This document shows positions 1-9,595 of a DNA stretch of 64,000 nucleotides, piece after piece. Under the pieces are notes generated by a model. That model searched no databases. It was not told the origin of the DNA and saw only the letters and a program-made list of their open reading frames with translations. The stretch is taken from assembly GCF_023370075.1 (NCBI RefSeq), contig NZ_CP097149.1, positions 2,168,001 to 2,232,000 on the forward strand, written 5' to 3'. How positions within the stretch are numbered: position 1 is the stretch's first letter; every line of letters starts with the position of its first letter. Both the position numbers and the translations under genes were made by a program. The DNA comes from Deinococcus sp. QL22 (GTDB lineage Bacteria; Deinococcota; Deinococci; Deinococcales; Deinococcaceae).

Positions 1-1
1 G

Positions 2-1129
2 GATGCGGAAGTGGTGCTGGCCGCCGCCCTGAACGGTGTCAAGGGCGAGGAAGGCACGCTGGCTGCCCGCCGGGGCTTTGCTGACGCGGTGGCCCCCAGC
101 CTGCTCACCCACGGCATAGACCGCGAGACGCTGGACGCCATGCAGGCCGCCGTAGTGCGCTCCTTTCCCGATTTCCGGCGCTACTTTGCGGCCAAAGCGC
201 GGGGCATGGACAAGCCCAAACTGGACTGGTGGGATCTGTTCGCCCCGACCGGGCGCAGCGAAACCGAATGGACGTATAGCGCGGGCAAAGCGTTCGTGGA
301 AAGCCAGTTCCGGGCCTTTTCGGGCAAATTGGGCGACTACGCAGCCCGCGCTTTTGAGGGCGACTGGATTGACGCTGGCCCCCGCGACGGCAAACGCGGC
401 GGGGCGTTTTGCATGGGCTGGCAGGGCGCAGACAGCCGCATTCTGATGAACCACGACCCCAGCCTGGACAGTGTGTCTACGCTGGCGCACGAGCTGGGGC
501 ACGGCTACCACAACATGCTGAAGGCGGGCCGCACGCCCCTGCAACGCGAAACTCCCATGACGCTCGCCGAAACCGCCAGCATCTTCTGCGAAACCATTAT
601 TCAGAATGCGGCGCTGGAGCAGGCCACGGGTGCCGAGCGTCTGTACGTGCTGGAAACCCAGTTGCTGGGCCACGCGCAGGTCGTCGTAGACATTCATTCC
701 CGTTTCCTGTTCGAGCGGGCCGTCTTTGAAAAGCGGGCCGAGCGCGACCTGACCCCGCAGGAGTTCAGCGACCTGATGGTGTGGGCGCAGCGCGAAACCT
801 ACGGTGACGCCCTCGCCACGCCGCACCCCTATATGTGGGCCGTCAAGCCGCATTACTACTCCCTATCCTTTTACAACTACCCCTACACCTTTGGCCTGCT
901 GTTCGGGCTGGGATTGTACGCCCAGTACGTGCAGGCGCGGGCGGGGGGACAGGAAGCCGAGTTTCAGGCCCGCTACGACGCCCTATTGGCAAGCACAGGT
1001 CAGGCCGACGCCCGCGCCCTCGCCGCCGGATTCGGAATAGATCTGCACGCGCCGGAGTTCTGGGAAGGCAGCTTGGATGTGATTCGGGGCCAGATTTCGG
1101 CGTATGAGGAAGCGGTCAGCGGGCAGTAG
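2..1129 (+). CDS. M3-family oligoendopeptidase, C-terminal part (5' end outside window)
   Basis: The reading frame is open from the first bases, so the gene begins left of the window and only about 376 C-terminal residues are visible. The zinc-protease signature HELGH (bases 488-502, two His ligands plus the catalytic Glu) is followed by a downstream Glu-rich helix with TLAETASIF, where M3 enzymes supply the third zinc ligand. The C-terminal part (YYSLSFYNYPYTFG) is typical of PepF-like oligoendopeptidases. Such enzymes are cytoplasmic and degrade short peptides. It is convergent with sppA; a strong hairpin lies 18 bases after the stop. The family call is firm; the exact substrate is unknown. 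Confidence 0.93.
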   Translation, partial: DAEVVLAAALNGVKGEEGTLAARRGFADAVAPSLLTHGIDRETLDAMQAAVVRSFPDFRRYFAAKARGMDKPKLDWWDLFAPTGRSETEWTYSAGKAFVESQFRAFSGKLGDYAARAFEGDWIDAGPRDGKRGGAFCMGWQGADSRILMNHDPSLDSVSTLAHELGHGYHNMLKAGRTPLQRETPMTLAETASIFCETIIQNAALEQATGAERLYVLETQLLGHAQVVVDIHSRFLFERAVFEKRAERDLTPQEFSDLMVWAQRETYGDALATPHPYMWAVKPHYYSLSFYNYPYTFGLLFGLGLYAQYVQARAGGQEAEFQARYDALLASTGQADARALAAGFGIDLHAPEFWEGSLDVIRGQISAYEEAVSGQ

Positions 1130-1146
1130 AACGCGCTAAACAGAAA

Positions 1147-1193
1147 GTGGATCGTAGATCGTGGTTTGACTCTTTCCACGATCTACGATCCAC
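1147..1193. terminator. Long perfect intergenic hairpin (18-bp stem)
   Basis: Arms 1147-1164 and 1176-1193 are perfectly complementary over 18 bases around an 11-base T-rich loop. It lies between the stop of the oligopeptidase gene and the IS5 element, which itself separates it from the convergent sppA gene. It probably served as a bidirectional terminator of the two convergent genes before the insertion. There is no strong U tract, so a Deinococcus small non-coding repeat is an alternative. Confidence 0.6.
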
Positions 1194-1199
1194 CCTCTA

Positions 1200-2034
1200 G
1201 AAGTCATCCGGAAATTCGACGCAGCAGGATGAGGATGCAGGCCAGCTGGACAAAGCCCAAGAAGTTCTGGGCTTTGCGCTCGTCGCGGGTTCGGACTCGG
1301 CGGAACGATTGCAACCAAGCGATGGTTCGCTCAACTTTCCAGCGCCGCTTATAGCGGCGCAGCGGTCGTCCATCTTGCGTTTTGTGTTTCCGGTTCTTGC
1401 GATTTGGCGCGATCATTTCAATCCCCAGCGTGGCCAGTTCTGCATCCAGAGGGTCGCTGTCGTACGCCTTGTCCCCAATCAACCGGCGTGGGAAGTCCAA
1501 GCCGAAAGACGCCTCCAAGGTGTCGTGAACGAGAGTCACTTCACTGGGGCTAGCTGAGACCGTGTGGACAGCAAGCGGCAGACCGCTCGCGTCCACCATC
1601 AGCATGATTTTGGTGCCTTTGCCCCTCTTGGTGGGGCCGACATCCGAGCCCCCTTTTTTGCGGCACTGAACGTGCCGTCAATGAAGGCTTCCCGGAGATC
1701 CAGCAATTCCTGTTCCTCCAGCAACTCATAGAGCTGCCCCAGAACGTTTGGGAACACGGCGCGCTCATTCCACTCTTGAAAACGCTCGAAACAGGTGGAC
1801 TTGGGCGGGTAGTCCGGCCGGGGGAGCCGCTCCCACTGCGCACCAGTACGCAGCACCCACAGGATGCCTTCGAGCAACTCTTTGTCACCCCGCCGCGGAC
1901 GACCGCGGCGGGTCCGCTTCTGAGGAGGAGGTAATAGCGGGGCCAGAATGGCCCATTGCTCGTTCGTCAACCGCATCCATTCAGAATGCCAGTCGTCATT
2001 GCCCCGCTACCGTAACCAATTTCCGGATGGTCTC
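1200..2034 (-). mobile_element. IS5-family (IS427-type) insertion sequence, complete, 835 bp
   Basis: Terminal inverted repeats of 17 bp, with 2 mismatches, share the core CATCCGGAAATT (1205-1216, and its complement at 2018-2029). The element is flanked on both sides by TA (1198-1199 and 2035-2036), the target duplication expected for this group. It carries one transposase in two overlapping frames. It inserted 8 bases downstream of the sppA stop codon, so it should not disrupt a gene. Both ends and both transposase frames look intact, so it may be active. Confidence 0.9.
1204..1976 (-). CDS. IS5-family transposase made by -1 frameshift
   Basis: The first frame (1976 to 1599) encodes the N-terminal domain with a helix-turn-helix-like start and the first catalytic Asp in FIDGTF. 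The second frame (to 1204) carries GDKAYDSDPL (second Asp) and RRWKVERTIAW (catalytic Glu region). On the minus strand the overlap holds GCAAAAAAGGGGG. A -1 slip on A-AAA-AAG joins AKK to GGSDVGPTKRGKGTK, the usual IS427-group sequence, so the break is probably programmed rather than a mutation. The second frame's stop lies inside the left inverted repeat. Confidence 0.9.
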
Positions 2035-2042
2035 TACACTTC

Positions 2043-3701
2043 CTACCTCACTTTCACATTCTGATCAAACCAGGTCAGCACCCGCTCCTTACCAAACGGC
2101 CACAGGCTCAGGCCGTCCAGCGTCACCGCCCTGTGGGCCAGACTCGCGGCTTCCTGCACAAATTCTGGCAGGGGGCCGTGATTCTTGGGCGTGGCGTTCC
2201 AAGTCGGCGCGTCGTAGGGCAGGCCCGCCAGTTCTGCGGCTCGCTCGATTCCGGTGTGCAAGTCGCCCAGTTCATCAATAAGACCATGTTCTAGGGCGTC
2301 CACTCCGCTCCAGATGCGGCCCCGGCCCAGTTCGTTCACCCGCTCCGGCGTCAGCTTGCGGCCCTGCGCCACCCGCGACACAAAGCGGTCATACACTTCG
2401 CCAATCCCGCGCTCGATCAAGGCGCGTTCATCGTCGCTGTAATGGCGTGACGCCGAATACATCAGGGCGCGGTCATTGCCCACCCGCTCCGGGTTCAGGC
2501 CGTTGCGGGCGTTGAATTCCTTCAGTACAGGCTTGCCACTGACCACGCCGATGCTGCCGGTCAGGGTGTACGGCGAGGCCACGATGTGCTTGGCGTGTGT
2601 CGCCACGTAATAGCCACCACTGGCCGCGTACTCGTCCATGACCACCACCACGGGCTTTTCACTGGTCGCCACCTCACGCCAGATCAGGTCAGAGGCGAGG
2701 GCCGAACCGCCGCCGCTGTTCACGTACAGCACGATCGCTTTGGTCTTGTCATCCTGCTTGGCCCGCTTCAGGGCCGCCGTGACCGTATCCGACCCGGCCA
2801 TCGGGCCGCCCAGGAGTGGCAGGGGAACTGGGTTGTTCCGACTCTTGCCCGGAATAATCGTGCCGATCAGCGGAATAATGGCAATGCGGCCCGCTTTGGC
2901 ATTGCTGGGTTTTTTGGGCATAAACAGGTCAAGCACGGCGGCCATCGGACGGGTGCCGGGGCCGACCAGTTCGTCTTCATAGGCCACGCGGGTAATCAGG
3001 CCCGCATCCAGCGCCCCCTGTGCCGAGGTCAGGTCGCCCGACAGCCAGCCGCGCGCCCGCTCCTCGGTGACGCCCCGTGCGGCGGCCAGATCCCGCGCCC
3101 ACGCACCTTCCATGCCGTGGATGTACGCGCCCAACTGTTCGCGGTTGGCCTCATCCATATGATCCTGAGAAAAGCGGGTCAGCGCGGCCTTGTACTCGCG
3201 GATTCGCAGGTTCTCGAACTCTATGCCGTGCTTTTTCAGGAACGCTCCGAGGAACGTGGATTCCACCGCGAAGCCGCCCAGCATCACGTCTGCCGATTCG
3301 GGGGCGGCAATTTCCTGTGCGCCGCTGGCCGCGATCAGGGCCGTCATCGTCAGTTGGGGCAGGTGGGCCACCACCCGTTTGTCCTGCGCCAGCCGTCCCA
3401 GAATGCCGCGAACCGCGTGGGCTGTGGCCGGAGCCGCCGTGAAGCCGCCAAAGCGCACCAGTACGCCGTGTAGCCACTCTGCGCCGCGCAGTTTTTCCAC
3501 GCGGGCTTGCAGCGCTTCCAGCGTTTCGGTGCGGTTCAGCAGGGCGGCGAGTGGGCTGGCAGGCTGCCGCGCCGGGTAAGCGCCCTGCAAATCCAGCACC
3601 ACCCAGGTGGGCCGCGTGACGCCGCTCGGCAGGGTGCTGTCGGTCTTGTTCAGAAACGGAATATTCAGGGGAGCCATATCAGCAAAGTACGCGCTGAGCA
3701 T
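2043..3701 (-). CDS. sppA: Signal peptide peptidase SppA, 67-kDa type (S49)
   Basis: Membrane-associated serine protease that digests cleaved signal peptides. It has the long form, with two tandem S49 domains in about 552 residues. The N-terminal domain carries the general-base lysine in REYKAAL (about K171 from the chosen start). The C-terminal domain carries the nucleophile in YAASGGYYVA (about S361), preceded by VLYVNSGGG. I chose the Met at 3701 (MLSAYFADMAP); the frame is open to 3818, but that extension lacks family features. There is no clear N-terminal membrane anchor. The IS5 element sits immediately downstream. Confidence 0.92.
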   Translation of the reverse strand: MLSAYFADMAPLNIPFLNKTDSTLPSGVTRPTWVVLDLQGAYPARQPASPLAALLNRTETLEALQARVEKLRGAEWLHGVLVRFGGFTAAPATAHAVRGILGRLAQDKRVVAHLPQLTMTALIAASGAQEIAAPESADVMLGGFAVESTFLGAFLKKHGIEFENLRIREYKAALTRFSQDHMDEANREQLGAYIHGMEGAWARDLAAARGVTEERARGWLSGDLTSAQGALDAGLITRVAYEDELVGPGTRPMAAVLDLFMPKKPSNAKAGRIAIIPLIGTIIPGKSRNNPVPLPLLGGPMAGSDTVTAALKRAKQDDKTKAIVLYVNSGGGSALASDLIWREVATSEKPVVVVMDEYAASGGYYVATHAKHIVASPYTLTGSIGVVSGKPVLKEFNARNGLNPERVGNDRALMYSASRHYSDDERALIERGIGEVYDRFVSRVAQGRKLTPERVNELGRGRIWSGVDALEHGLIDELGDLHTGIERAAELAGLPYDAPTWNATPKNHGPLPEFVQEAASLAHRAVTLDGLSLWPFGKERVLTWFDQNVKVR

Positions 3702-3885
3702 GAGATCAGTTCCCGTGCGGGGTGATGGCCTGCTGGACGCCTGTGTCTTCTCAGACTCCCAACAGTGCTGTTGCCTGACCCTGCATGTCGGTTTGACCGC
3801 TTTCATCTGATGTCCCACTCACCCCAACGGCTGACCTGCGAACATGGAGGAGGTGTTTACTGGAAGGAATGTGAAAGGAGCATCC

Positions 3886-4452
3886 ATGCGGAAAGTGATC
3901 GTGACTGAATTTCTGACTCTGGACGGCGTGTACGAGGAATCAAGCTCGTGGCAAAAGGAGTACAGCCCAGACGACGGCCAGTTTAAATATGATGAACTCT
4001 TTGAAAGTGGCGCTTTGTTGCTGGGCCGAAAAACCTACGAGGGTTTCGCTCAATATTGGCCTACGGCGCCGGGTACCGGAGCATTTGGCGAACGAATGAA
4101 CCTCCTGCCGAAGTTCGTGGCGACGACCACCCTCACTTCCCTGGAATGGAACGCGACGCCCCTCGGAGGGGACGTGGTGGCCGCCGTGAAGGAACTCAAA
4201 CGGCAGGAAGGCGGCCACCTGCTCGTGTACGGTAGCGGCACCTTTGTCCAGACGCTCCTGCGTCACGGTCTCGTGGACGAACTTCGCCTGATGGTTTTTC
4301 CTGTCGTGTTGGGCAGCGGCAAACGGTTGTTTTCGGAAGGCAACAGACTGGCTCTCAAGCTTGCCGTTTCCAAAAACCTCGGCGCGGGCGTGATGCTCCT
4401 GATCTATCAGCCTGTTGACTCAGAGCCGGTGGAAGGGGGCCAGAAATCGTAG
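3886..4452 (+). CDS. Dihydrofolate-reductase-like protein (RibD C-terminal domain family)
   Basis: A stand-alone RibD_C/DHFR-fold protein of 188 residues. It begins MRKVIVTEFLTLDGVYEE and contains LLGRKTYEGFAQYWP and the C-terminal block LLVYGSGTFVQTLL with ELRLMVFPVVLGSGKRLF, all standard for the group often labelled dihydrofolate reductase family. The start at 3886 is supported by GAAAGGAG seven bases upstream; an upstream in-frame ATG at 3844 has no such site. Members bind NADPH, but the substrate is generally unknown. It is a single gene, with no operon partner visible. Confidence 0.9.
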   Translation: MRKVIVTEFLTLDGVYEESSSWQKEYSPDDGQFKYDELFESGALLLGRKTYEGFAQYWPTAPGTGAFGERMNLLPKFVATTTLTSLEWNATPLGGDVVAAVKELKRQEGGHLLVYGSGTFVQTLLRHGLVDELRLMVFPVVLGSGKRLFSEGNRLALKLAVSKNLGAGVMLLIYQPVDSEPVEGGQKS

Positions 4453-4468
4453 GCCACCCACTCATCAT

Positions 4469-5326
4469 TCAAGGCTTGGCCCCAGTCGGCTTTCGCCCCA
4501 GCCTCGTTCCCATTGCTTCGGCCCGTGAAATCAGCACTTGGGCGGCGTCGGACGGCAGGTGGGCTTCGGCGGAGGCGCGAAACAGGGCCAGCCAGCGGGC
4601 CAGATGCACCCCGCGTACCCCCAGCGGCGCGTGGATGTGGTTCAGGTTGCCGCGCCAGTGCTGGCCCCCTGCTTGGGTCGGCCCCCCCAGCATCGTGACC
4701 CAGAAGGCGGTGACGGCCTCCAGGTGCGCTTCCCAGCCGGACACGTGGGCGGCGAAGATGGGGCCAAGTACCGCATCGGCCCGTGCCCGCGCATAAAAAT
4801 CGGCCAGCAGTGGGCGGAGTGCGGCCTCGCCCCCAATACTCTCCAGCGGCGTGGCAGGCGTGCGGGGGCCGGGAGTTTTCAGTCCGGTCAGAAATTCCAG
4901 TTTCAGCGGGTCAGGCAAGGTTCCTCCGGCCCAGGCGGTCACGGTTCCTGCCCGCCACAGCAGCGGCGCACTGCCCAGCCAGCGTTCGGCGTGGGCGGTG
5001 CGGGGGAGGGCCGCCCATTCCTCCACCGTGCTTTCCCTGCCTTCTGCCTTTGTCCCAGCCTGAATCGCCGCTCCCAGCACCCGGCCTGCCAGTGCCGCGC
5101 CCGTTCCCCAGGCCAACACAGGCAAGCCGCCCCGCACCGCGCCCGAAACCAGCGTCAGCAGCGCCCAGCGATCCGGTCTGTGCTGCACGTCGCGCACGGG
5201 TTGGCCGTCATGGGGAACCAGCAGGCCCGCCGCGTGAGCTAGGGCGTCGGCACTGGCAGGCCGCACCGTCCAGCCGTCCCAAAGGTTTGGCAGGGGAGAG
5301 GTGGTCAGCAGCAGGCGAGAATTCAC
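4469..5326 (-). CDS. Group III truncated-haemoglobin domain fused to a degenerate amidotransferase-like domain
   Basis: The last about 125 residues (from IGGEAALRPLLADFYARA onward, with the FWVTMLGG and HIHAPLGV segments) match bacterial truncated globins, which bind haem and handle O2 or NO. Residues about 35-90 resemble the middle of class I glutamine amidotransferases: AVRGGLPVLAWGTGAALAGRVLG lines up with the usual RGxPVLGICRGxQ, but the nucleophilic Cys is replaced. The region between is Trp/Ala-rich and unassigned. The globin call is firm; the N-terminal assignment is my inference. The gene is monocistronic and convergent with the DHFR-like gene. Confidence 0.75.
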   Translation of the reverse strand: MNSRLLLTTSPLPNLWDGWTVRPASADALAHAAGLLVPHDGQPVRDVQHRPDRWALLTLVSGAVRGGLPVLAWGTGAALAGRVLGAAIQAGTKAEGRESTVEEWAALPRTAHAERWLGSAPLLWRAGTVTAWAGGTLPDPLKLEFLTGLKTPGPRTPATPLESIGGEAALRPLLADFYARARADAVLGPIFAAHVSGWEAHLEAVTAFWVTMLGGPTQAGGQHWRGNLNHIHAPLGVRGVHLARWLALFRASAEAHLPSDAAQVLISRAEAMGTRLGRKPTGAKP

Positions 5327-5357
5327 GGTTCACAGCATAGGCTTCTGTATCAGCAAC

Positions 5358-5382
5358 AAAAAACCCGCCGGGAGTGGCGGGT
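5358..5382 (-). terminator. Rho-independent terminator of the cytochrome gene
   Basis: A 7-bp stem (ACCCGCC at 5363-5369 with GGCGGGT at 5376-5382) is followed, on the minus strand, by a run of six T. It lies 20 bases after the stop of the cytochrome c gene. Confidence 0.85.
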
Positions 5383-5402
5383 CAGGTGGGGCTGGTCTGT
5401 CT

Positions 5403-6122
5403 TCAGTTCAGCGTCTTGATGTAAGCGTGTATATTGGCCACTTCTGCGTCGCTGAGCTGTTCGGGCGAGAAGCGGGGCATGGTAGGGGCCAGTTCCCGGT
5501 CAGGGGTTTTGCCCTCACGCAGCGTCAGCTTGAACTGATCCAGCGTCCAGCTTTTGGGGCCATCGGCAGTGTTCAGGGCCGCGCCGATGCCGCCTCCACC
5601 TTGTGGGCCGTGGCAGGCCGCGCAACTGCTCACAAATTTGGCCTGTCCCGCTTCCACATCGCCTGCTTCGGTGGTCACGGTGGCGCCCGTGGACGACATT
5701 TCGCCGGGTGGGCGACCCGATTCGCTGCCCTCGTTGGCGGTAGTATTTTCTCCGGCCTGTGCGCCTTCGGTGGTGGCAACGGTGGCGCTGTTATTTTCGG
5801 TCTGGCCGTTCTCCTGGTTGCCCGTGGCCGCGCCCTGGCTCCCCGCCACCGCGCCGTTCGGCCCGGCCTGCTCGCCGCCCTGGTTGGGGGCTTTGGCATT
5901 GCCCTGAGCCTCGGCGGAGCCTGCCGCGCCTGTGGCCGTACTCGTGGCACTCGGCGCTTCCTCGCTGGGCACCGATCCGGCGCGTTCTTCCTGGTCGCCC
6001 GCGCCGCCCTCGGCCTTTGTTTCTTCATGGTGAGGCGTGGTGGCGATCTGATACGCAGCGTAAGAGCCGCCCAGCGTCAGGGCCAGCAGCAGCGTCATGG
6101 TGACGGCGAACGTGTTCTTCAT
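5403..6122 (-). CDS. Membrane-anchored c-type cytochrome with long low-complexity linker
   Basis: The N-terminus (MKNTFAVTMTLLLALTLGG) is a signal or anchor helix. Residues about 30-150 are Gly/Ala/Glu/Thr/Asn-rich with no fold recognised. The C-terminal about 85 residues form a class I cytochrome c domain: haem-attachment CAACH, then an axial Met in APTMPRFS and the terminal DVANIHAYI-type helix (here EVANIHAYIKTL). It should carry electrons on the outer face of the cytoplasmic membrane. The linker probably spans part of the thick Deinococcus envelope. The partner complex is unknown. Confidence 0.9.
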   Translation of the reverse strand: MKNTFAVTMTLLLALTLGGSYAAYQIATTPHHEETKAEGGAGDQEERAGSVPSEEAPSATSTATGAAGSAEAQGNAKAPNQGGEQAGPNGAVAGSQGAATGNQENGQTENNSATVATTEGAQAGENTTANEGSESGRPPGEMSSTGATVTTEAGDVEAGQAKFVSSCAACHGPQGGGGIGAALNTADGPKSWTLDQFKLTLREGKTPDRELAPTMPRFSPEQLSDAEVANIHAYIKTLN

Positions 6123-6376
6123 AGGCCCACCCTACCATACGGTCAGGGGGCGTTTGACTGTGCCAGGCAGCTTTTCGGGCCAAACGTCCGGGCTATCTTT
6201 CGGGTCGGTGAAGGGGCCGCCAGAGGGCGTGAGAATGGTGTGGTCACTGGGCTACACGGCCCGCCACAGGCAGGCAAACACACAGGGCAAACGCACACAG
6301 ACCGGGCAAGCATGCCAGTATTCAGGTTGATGAGGTGCCGGTGTCCCGTGATTCCGTATGCTTTAGGCTCCTTCCC

Positions 6377-6829
6377 ATGAACGACGATCCAAACCAGGAT
6401 TTTCCAGCGCAGTTCGCAGCAACCCAGGCCACAGCGACACAGGGTACAGGTTGGGCGCGGGCCACTATTTTTGGCGAGCAGGAAGGCCGGATTCTAGACC
6501 GCCTGGCCGCCCTCGACCCCGACCTCATGGCCTATATTCGGGACTTTGCCTACGACACCGTGTACGAGCGTCCGGGCCTCGACCTGAGAACGCGGGAACT
6601 GTTGGCTTGCACCCTGTTGGTGGGATTGGGCAGTCCGCCGGAACTGCGAACCCACCTGCGCGGCGCACTCCGGGCCGGGGCCACCGAAACAGAAGTGCGC
6701 GAAACGCTACTGATGTGCGTGCCCTATCTGGGGTTTCCGCGTGTGGTGGCCGCCTTCGAGCAACTGCGCCTGCTGCTGACAGGAAGCAGCAAAACGCCCC
6801 CAACCGAACAGGCAGGGGACGCTGAATAA
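6377..6829 (+). CDS. Carboxymuconolactone decarboxylase (CMD/AhpD-like) family protein
   Basis: A 150-residue all-helical CMD-family protein. Diagnostic stretches are [56 protein letters not shown]. It lacks the CxxC pair of AhpD peroxidases, so a peroxidase role is unlikely; gamma-carboxymuconolactone decarboxylase-like or unknown activity remains. I took the ATG at 6377 (MNDDPNQDF); the frame is open to 6335. No pathway genes are adjacent. Confidence 0.85.
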   Translation: MNDDPNQDFPAQFAATQATATQGTGWARATIFGEQEGRILDRLAALDPDLMAYIRDFAYDTVYERPGLDLRTRELLACTLLVGLGSPPELRTHLRGALRAGATETEVRETLLMCVPYLGFPRVVAAFEQLRLLLTGSSKTPPTEQAGDAE

Positions 6830-6863
6830 CAGGGGCTAGATAACAGTGCGCCAGAGCTAAAGC

Positions 6864-7523
6864 TTAGTAGGCCACTTTCAGGCCGACACGGGCCTTGAAG
6901 ACCGTACCGGGGCGCACGAAGCGGTTGTCGATGGCAGCATATCCAGCGTCATCGGTGGTGAACGAATCGGTGGCGCCATTGCTGTTGCTCACGCCGATGG
7001 TGGACTTGAAGTACTGCTCGACGCCGAGGTCGCCCACGATGCTCAGGTTGCCTGCAATAGCGTAGCTGGCCATGACGCCCGCGCCGATGCCGAAGGAGGA
7101 AGCGCTGTAGGTGGTGCTGCCGGTTGCACCATAGTCTTCAGTGGCTTTGAACATGCCGTAGCGTCCGCCTGCGTACAGGGTGGCGTCGGTGCCGGGGGCC
7201 AACTCGCCCAGGCTGTATGTGCCGTCTACACCTACGGTCACGTGGCTCCCGTTTTCAGTCGCTGCGCCCGACGCCTTGTAAGAGCCGAACGTCCCTACGC
7301 CCAGATCGCTGCTGTCGTTGATGGAATCGCTGGGGTTGGTATACGAGGCGCTGACCTTCACGCCCACTGGGCCGAGCAGGTTGGGGCTGTGTACAAATAC
7401 GCTGCCACTCAGGCCGCCTGCGTAACCGCCCGTCAGGCCGAGTTCTACGCCGCTGAGGCTCTGTGCGCCCGCTGCGCCCGTCATCATGCCTGCTACCACT
7501 GCCGTCATCAGGATCTTCTTCAT
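6864..7523 (-). CDS. Secreted outer-membrane-like beta-barrel protein
   Basis: Starts MKKILMTAVVAGMMTGAAGAQ, a clear Sec signal peptide with an AGA cleavage site. The mature about 200 residues alternate polar and hydrophobic residues with many Gly, Ser, Thr and Tyr and end in KARVGLKVAY, an aromatic final residue as in outer-membrane barrels. An 8-10 strand barrel in the OmpA/OmpW style is likely; no ligand can be named. I chose the start at 7523 over an in-frame upstream codon at 7547 because the signal peptide begins there. The upstream 240 bases hold no gene. Confidence 0.75.
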   Translation of the reverse strand: MKKILMTAVVAGMMTGAAGAQSLSGVELGLTGGYAGGLSGSVFVHSPNLLGPVGVKVSASYTNPSDSINDSSDLGVGTFGSYKASGAATENGSHVTVGVDGTYSLGELAPGTDATLYAGGRYGMFKATEDYGATGSTTYSASSFGIGAGVMASYAIAGNLSIVGDLGVEQYFKSTIGVSNSNGATDSFTTDDAGYAAIDNRFVRPGTVFKARVGLKVAY

Positions 7524-7769
7524 GGGTGTAGCCTCGCCTACCAACATGAGCCGCCCTCATGAACGGTGTCACGGCAGCTTTAGAAACGGGACAGGTCACC
7601 GTCAGAAAAGAGACAGAATCTACAATAAGTCCCAGACTCCAATCAGGAAAAATGATGTGCAGCACAGCACAAATCTAAGCCAGATCCAGACCGGAATGAG
7701 CAATGCACACCCTGTTGATGCTGCCTTTATGTCTACTCCACAAACCCAGACTTCTGAGGGCCAGAAGAA

Positions 7770-8546
7770 TCAGGCCCGCGCAAACTCCAGCACAGCAGCG
7801 TGAGCCAACCCACGAGACTGGGCGACTTTCCATGCACCGCGTGCATCTCCGCGCCCGATCTGGGCCATGAATGCAGCGTCGCGGGCCAGCGTGGTCAGTA
7901 CCCAGAAGTCTCCCCAGGCCTCCAGCCCCCACTGCTGGCGCATGGCTTTGGCCGCCGCCGCCCACACGGGTTCGCTGAGGTGTTCCAGCGGGGCGATGTA
8001 ATGCACCTCGCCGTCGGTGCCGGGGGTGCGGGCCACCTCGCGGCGGTATTCCTCGCGCTCGCGGCGGGGCATGTCGTCCCACGTTTCGGCGGCGCAGTAG
8101 CGGGCAGGCAGGGCGCTGAAGGTGTCGCGGCAACGGGTGGGGCGCACGTCGTAGCGCGAGCAACTGCCAGTCTCCCGGTTCAGCAGGGGGCAATACCCGA
8201 CTTCGCGGCGGTGACGGTCTACGTAGGTGTCGTCGTCGGGGGCGCTGCGGGCGTTAGAAATGACGGCGCGGGCGTGGGCTTCCATGCGGGCGGCCTCCGT
8301 GTCGGTCAGGGCCTGCGCAGTCACGAGGGCTTCGGCCAGCGATACCCGAATGGGCATATTGCAGCAGCCAAAGCAGCCCGCGCCGCAAAATACGCGCCCG
8401 CCCCGCTGTTCGTACCCTTTCAGCCACGCGCCCGACTGCCGGGTATAGCGGGCATAGCCGCGCTTCACGGCGTCTGTGACGGCAGCGTGAGGCAGGGCAG
8501 GGCCAGCCGCAACCGGGCGGGAGGGGGGGGAAGAGTGGTGCGTCAT
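7770..8546 (-). CDS. YkgJ-type cysteine-cluster protein
   Basis: A 258-residue cytoplasmic protein with the cysteine set of the YkgJ/CxxCxxCC family: [13 protein letters not shown] near residue 54, then [26 protein letters not shown] near residue 120. The clustered Cys probably hold zinc or an Fe-S centre. The C-terminal 100 residues are helical without a recognised motif. Function is not established for the family. It is divergent from the GAF-HD gene with about 35 bases between starts. Confidence 0.85.
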   Translation of the reverse strand: MTHHSSPPSRPVAAGPALPHAAVTDAVKRGYARYTRQSGAWLKGYEQRGGRVFCGAGCFGCCNMPIRVSLAEALVTAQALTDTEAARMEAHARAVISNARSAPDDDTYVDRHRREVGYCPLLNRETGSCSRYDVRPTRCRDTFSALPARYCAAETWDDMPRREREEYRREVARTPGTDGEVHYIAPLEHLSEPVWAAAAKAMRQQWGLEAWGDFWVLTTLARDAAFMAQIGRGDARGAWKVAQSRGLAHAAVLEFARA

Positions 8547-8581
8547 CGGAAGCAGCCTAGCGCGGGTATACTGCGGCTACC

Positions 8582-9595
8582 GTGTTCCGACGCCCACGCC
8601 AGCCGCAGACGCCCACCCCGGAACCCCGGAAGATAGGCACAACGCCCTCTGCCGAGGCTCCGGACGCCACCCGCATTCTCTCGGAGTTGCTGGCCCGCCC
8701 CAGCACCGAAGGCATTCTGGAAGGGGCGCTCGCCCACGCCGCGCTGCTGCTGGGCGGCCAGACCCACGGATTCGCCGTGTTGCGGCGGGGCCAAGACCGG
8801 GTGGTGGCCGTCTTCGGCTATCCCAAAGCCCTGATCGGCACCGCGCTCAGCGGCCCCTGGGCCAGTATGCGTGCCCGCCTGCTGGCCGATGGATCGCGCG
8901 AACTGTACGAGATGAACCCGCCCGAACTGCACGGCATTCTGGACGATGCCGGGATGCGTGAGGTGCCTGTGACGCTGGTGATCCCCTTGAGTGACCGGGG
9001 CCGCAATCTGGGGGCCCTGGTGTTAGACCGTATGGTGGCCGACCCGGTTTCGCCCACACAGATGGAAGTCGTGTCGCGCTGGGCCACTGCGGTGGGGCCG
9101 CTACTGGGCATTCTGGATTCCCGCGACGACTGGCGGCATGCGGCGCGGCAAATTACGACGGCGCTGGTGGAAGCCGTGGAAAGCCGGGAGTTTGATGCTC
9201 TGGGACACGCACAGGCTGTGGCCGACGTGAGCCTGAAATTGGGCCGCGCTGTGGGGCTGGTCGAGCGCGAACTCGAAGAACTCTGGTACGCCGCCACCCT
9301 GCACGATCTGGGCAAGATTCACGGCGAACAGGGCCACGCGATGGTGGGGGCCAATTTCCTTCACGGCGTGCCGCATCTGGCCGAGGCGCAAAAGGCCATC
9401 CGGCACCACCACGAACGCTGGGATGGGCAGGGCGAACCCGACAAGCTGACGGGCGAAGATATTCCACTGTATGCCCGAATCTTGGCCGTTGCCAACGCTT
9501 ATGTGCGTGTGGGCGACCTGGAGCGCCTGCGTGGGCAAGCCGGAAAGGGTCTGGACGCCCGCCTGCTGACGGTGCTGGAGAAGCTGCCGCAGTGA
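8582..9595 (+). CDS. GAF-like plus degenerate HD-GYP domain protein
   Basis: Starts with GTG at 8582. Residues about 25-180 look like a GAF sensor domain ([24 protein letters not shown] near the end). The C-terminal about 140 residues are an HD domain: HDLGKIHG gives the metal-binding HD pair, followed by [13 protein letters not shown] and [14 protein letters not shown]. In c-di-GMP phosphodiesterases the last parts read DGxGYP and VADxYDA; here GYP is GEP and the Asp is Asn. The protein may therefore sense a ligand without normal c-di-GMP hydrolysis. No cyclase gene is nearby. Confidence 0.82.
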   Translation: MFRRPRQPQTPTPEPRKIGTTPSAEAPDATRILSELLARPSTEGILEGALAHAALLLGGQTHGFAVLRRGQDRVVAVFGYPKALIGTALSGPWASMRARLLADGSRELYEMNPPELHGILDDAGMREVPVTLVIPLSDRGRNLGALVLDRMVADPVSPTQMEVVSRWATAVGPLLGILDSRDDWRHAARQITTALVEAVESREFDALGHAQAVADVSLKLGRAVGLVERELEELWYAATLHDLGKIHGEQGHAMVGANFLHGVPHLAEAQKAIRHHHERWDGQGEPDKLTGEDIPLYARILAVANAYVRVGDLERLRGQAGKGLDARLLTVLEKLPQ

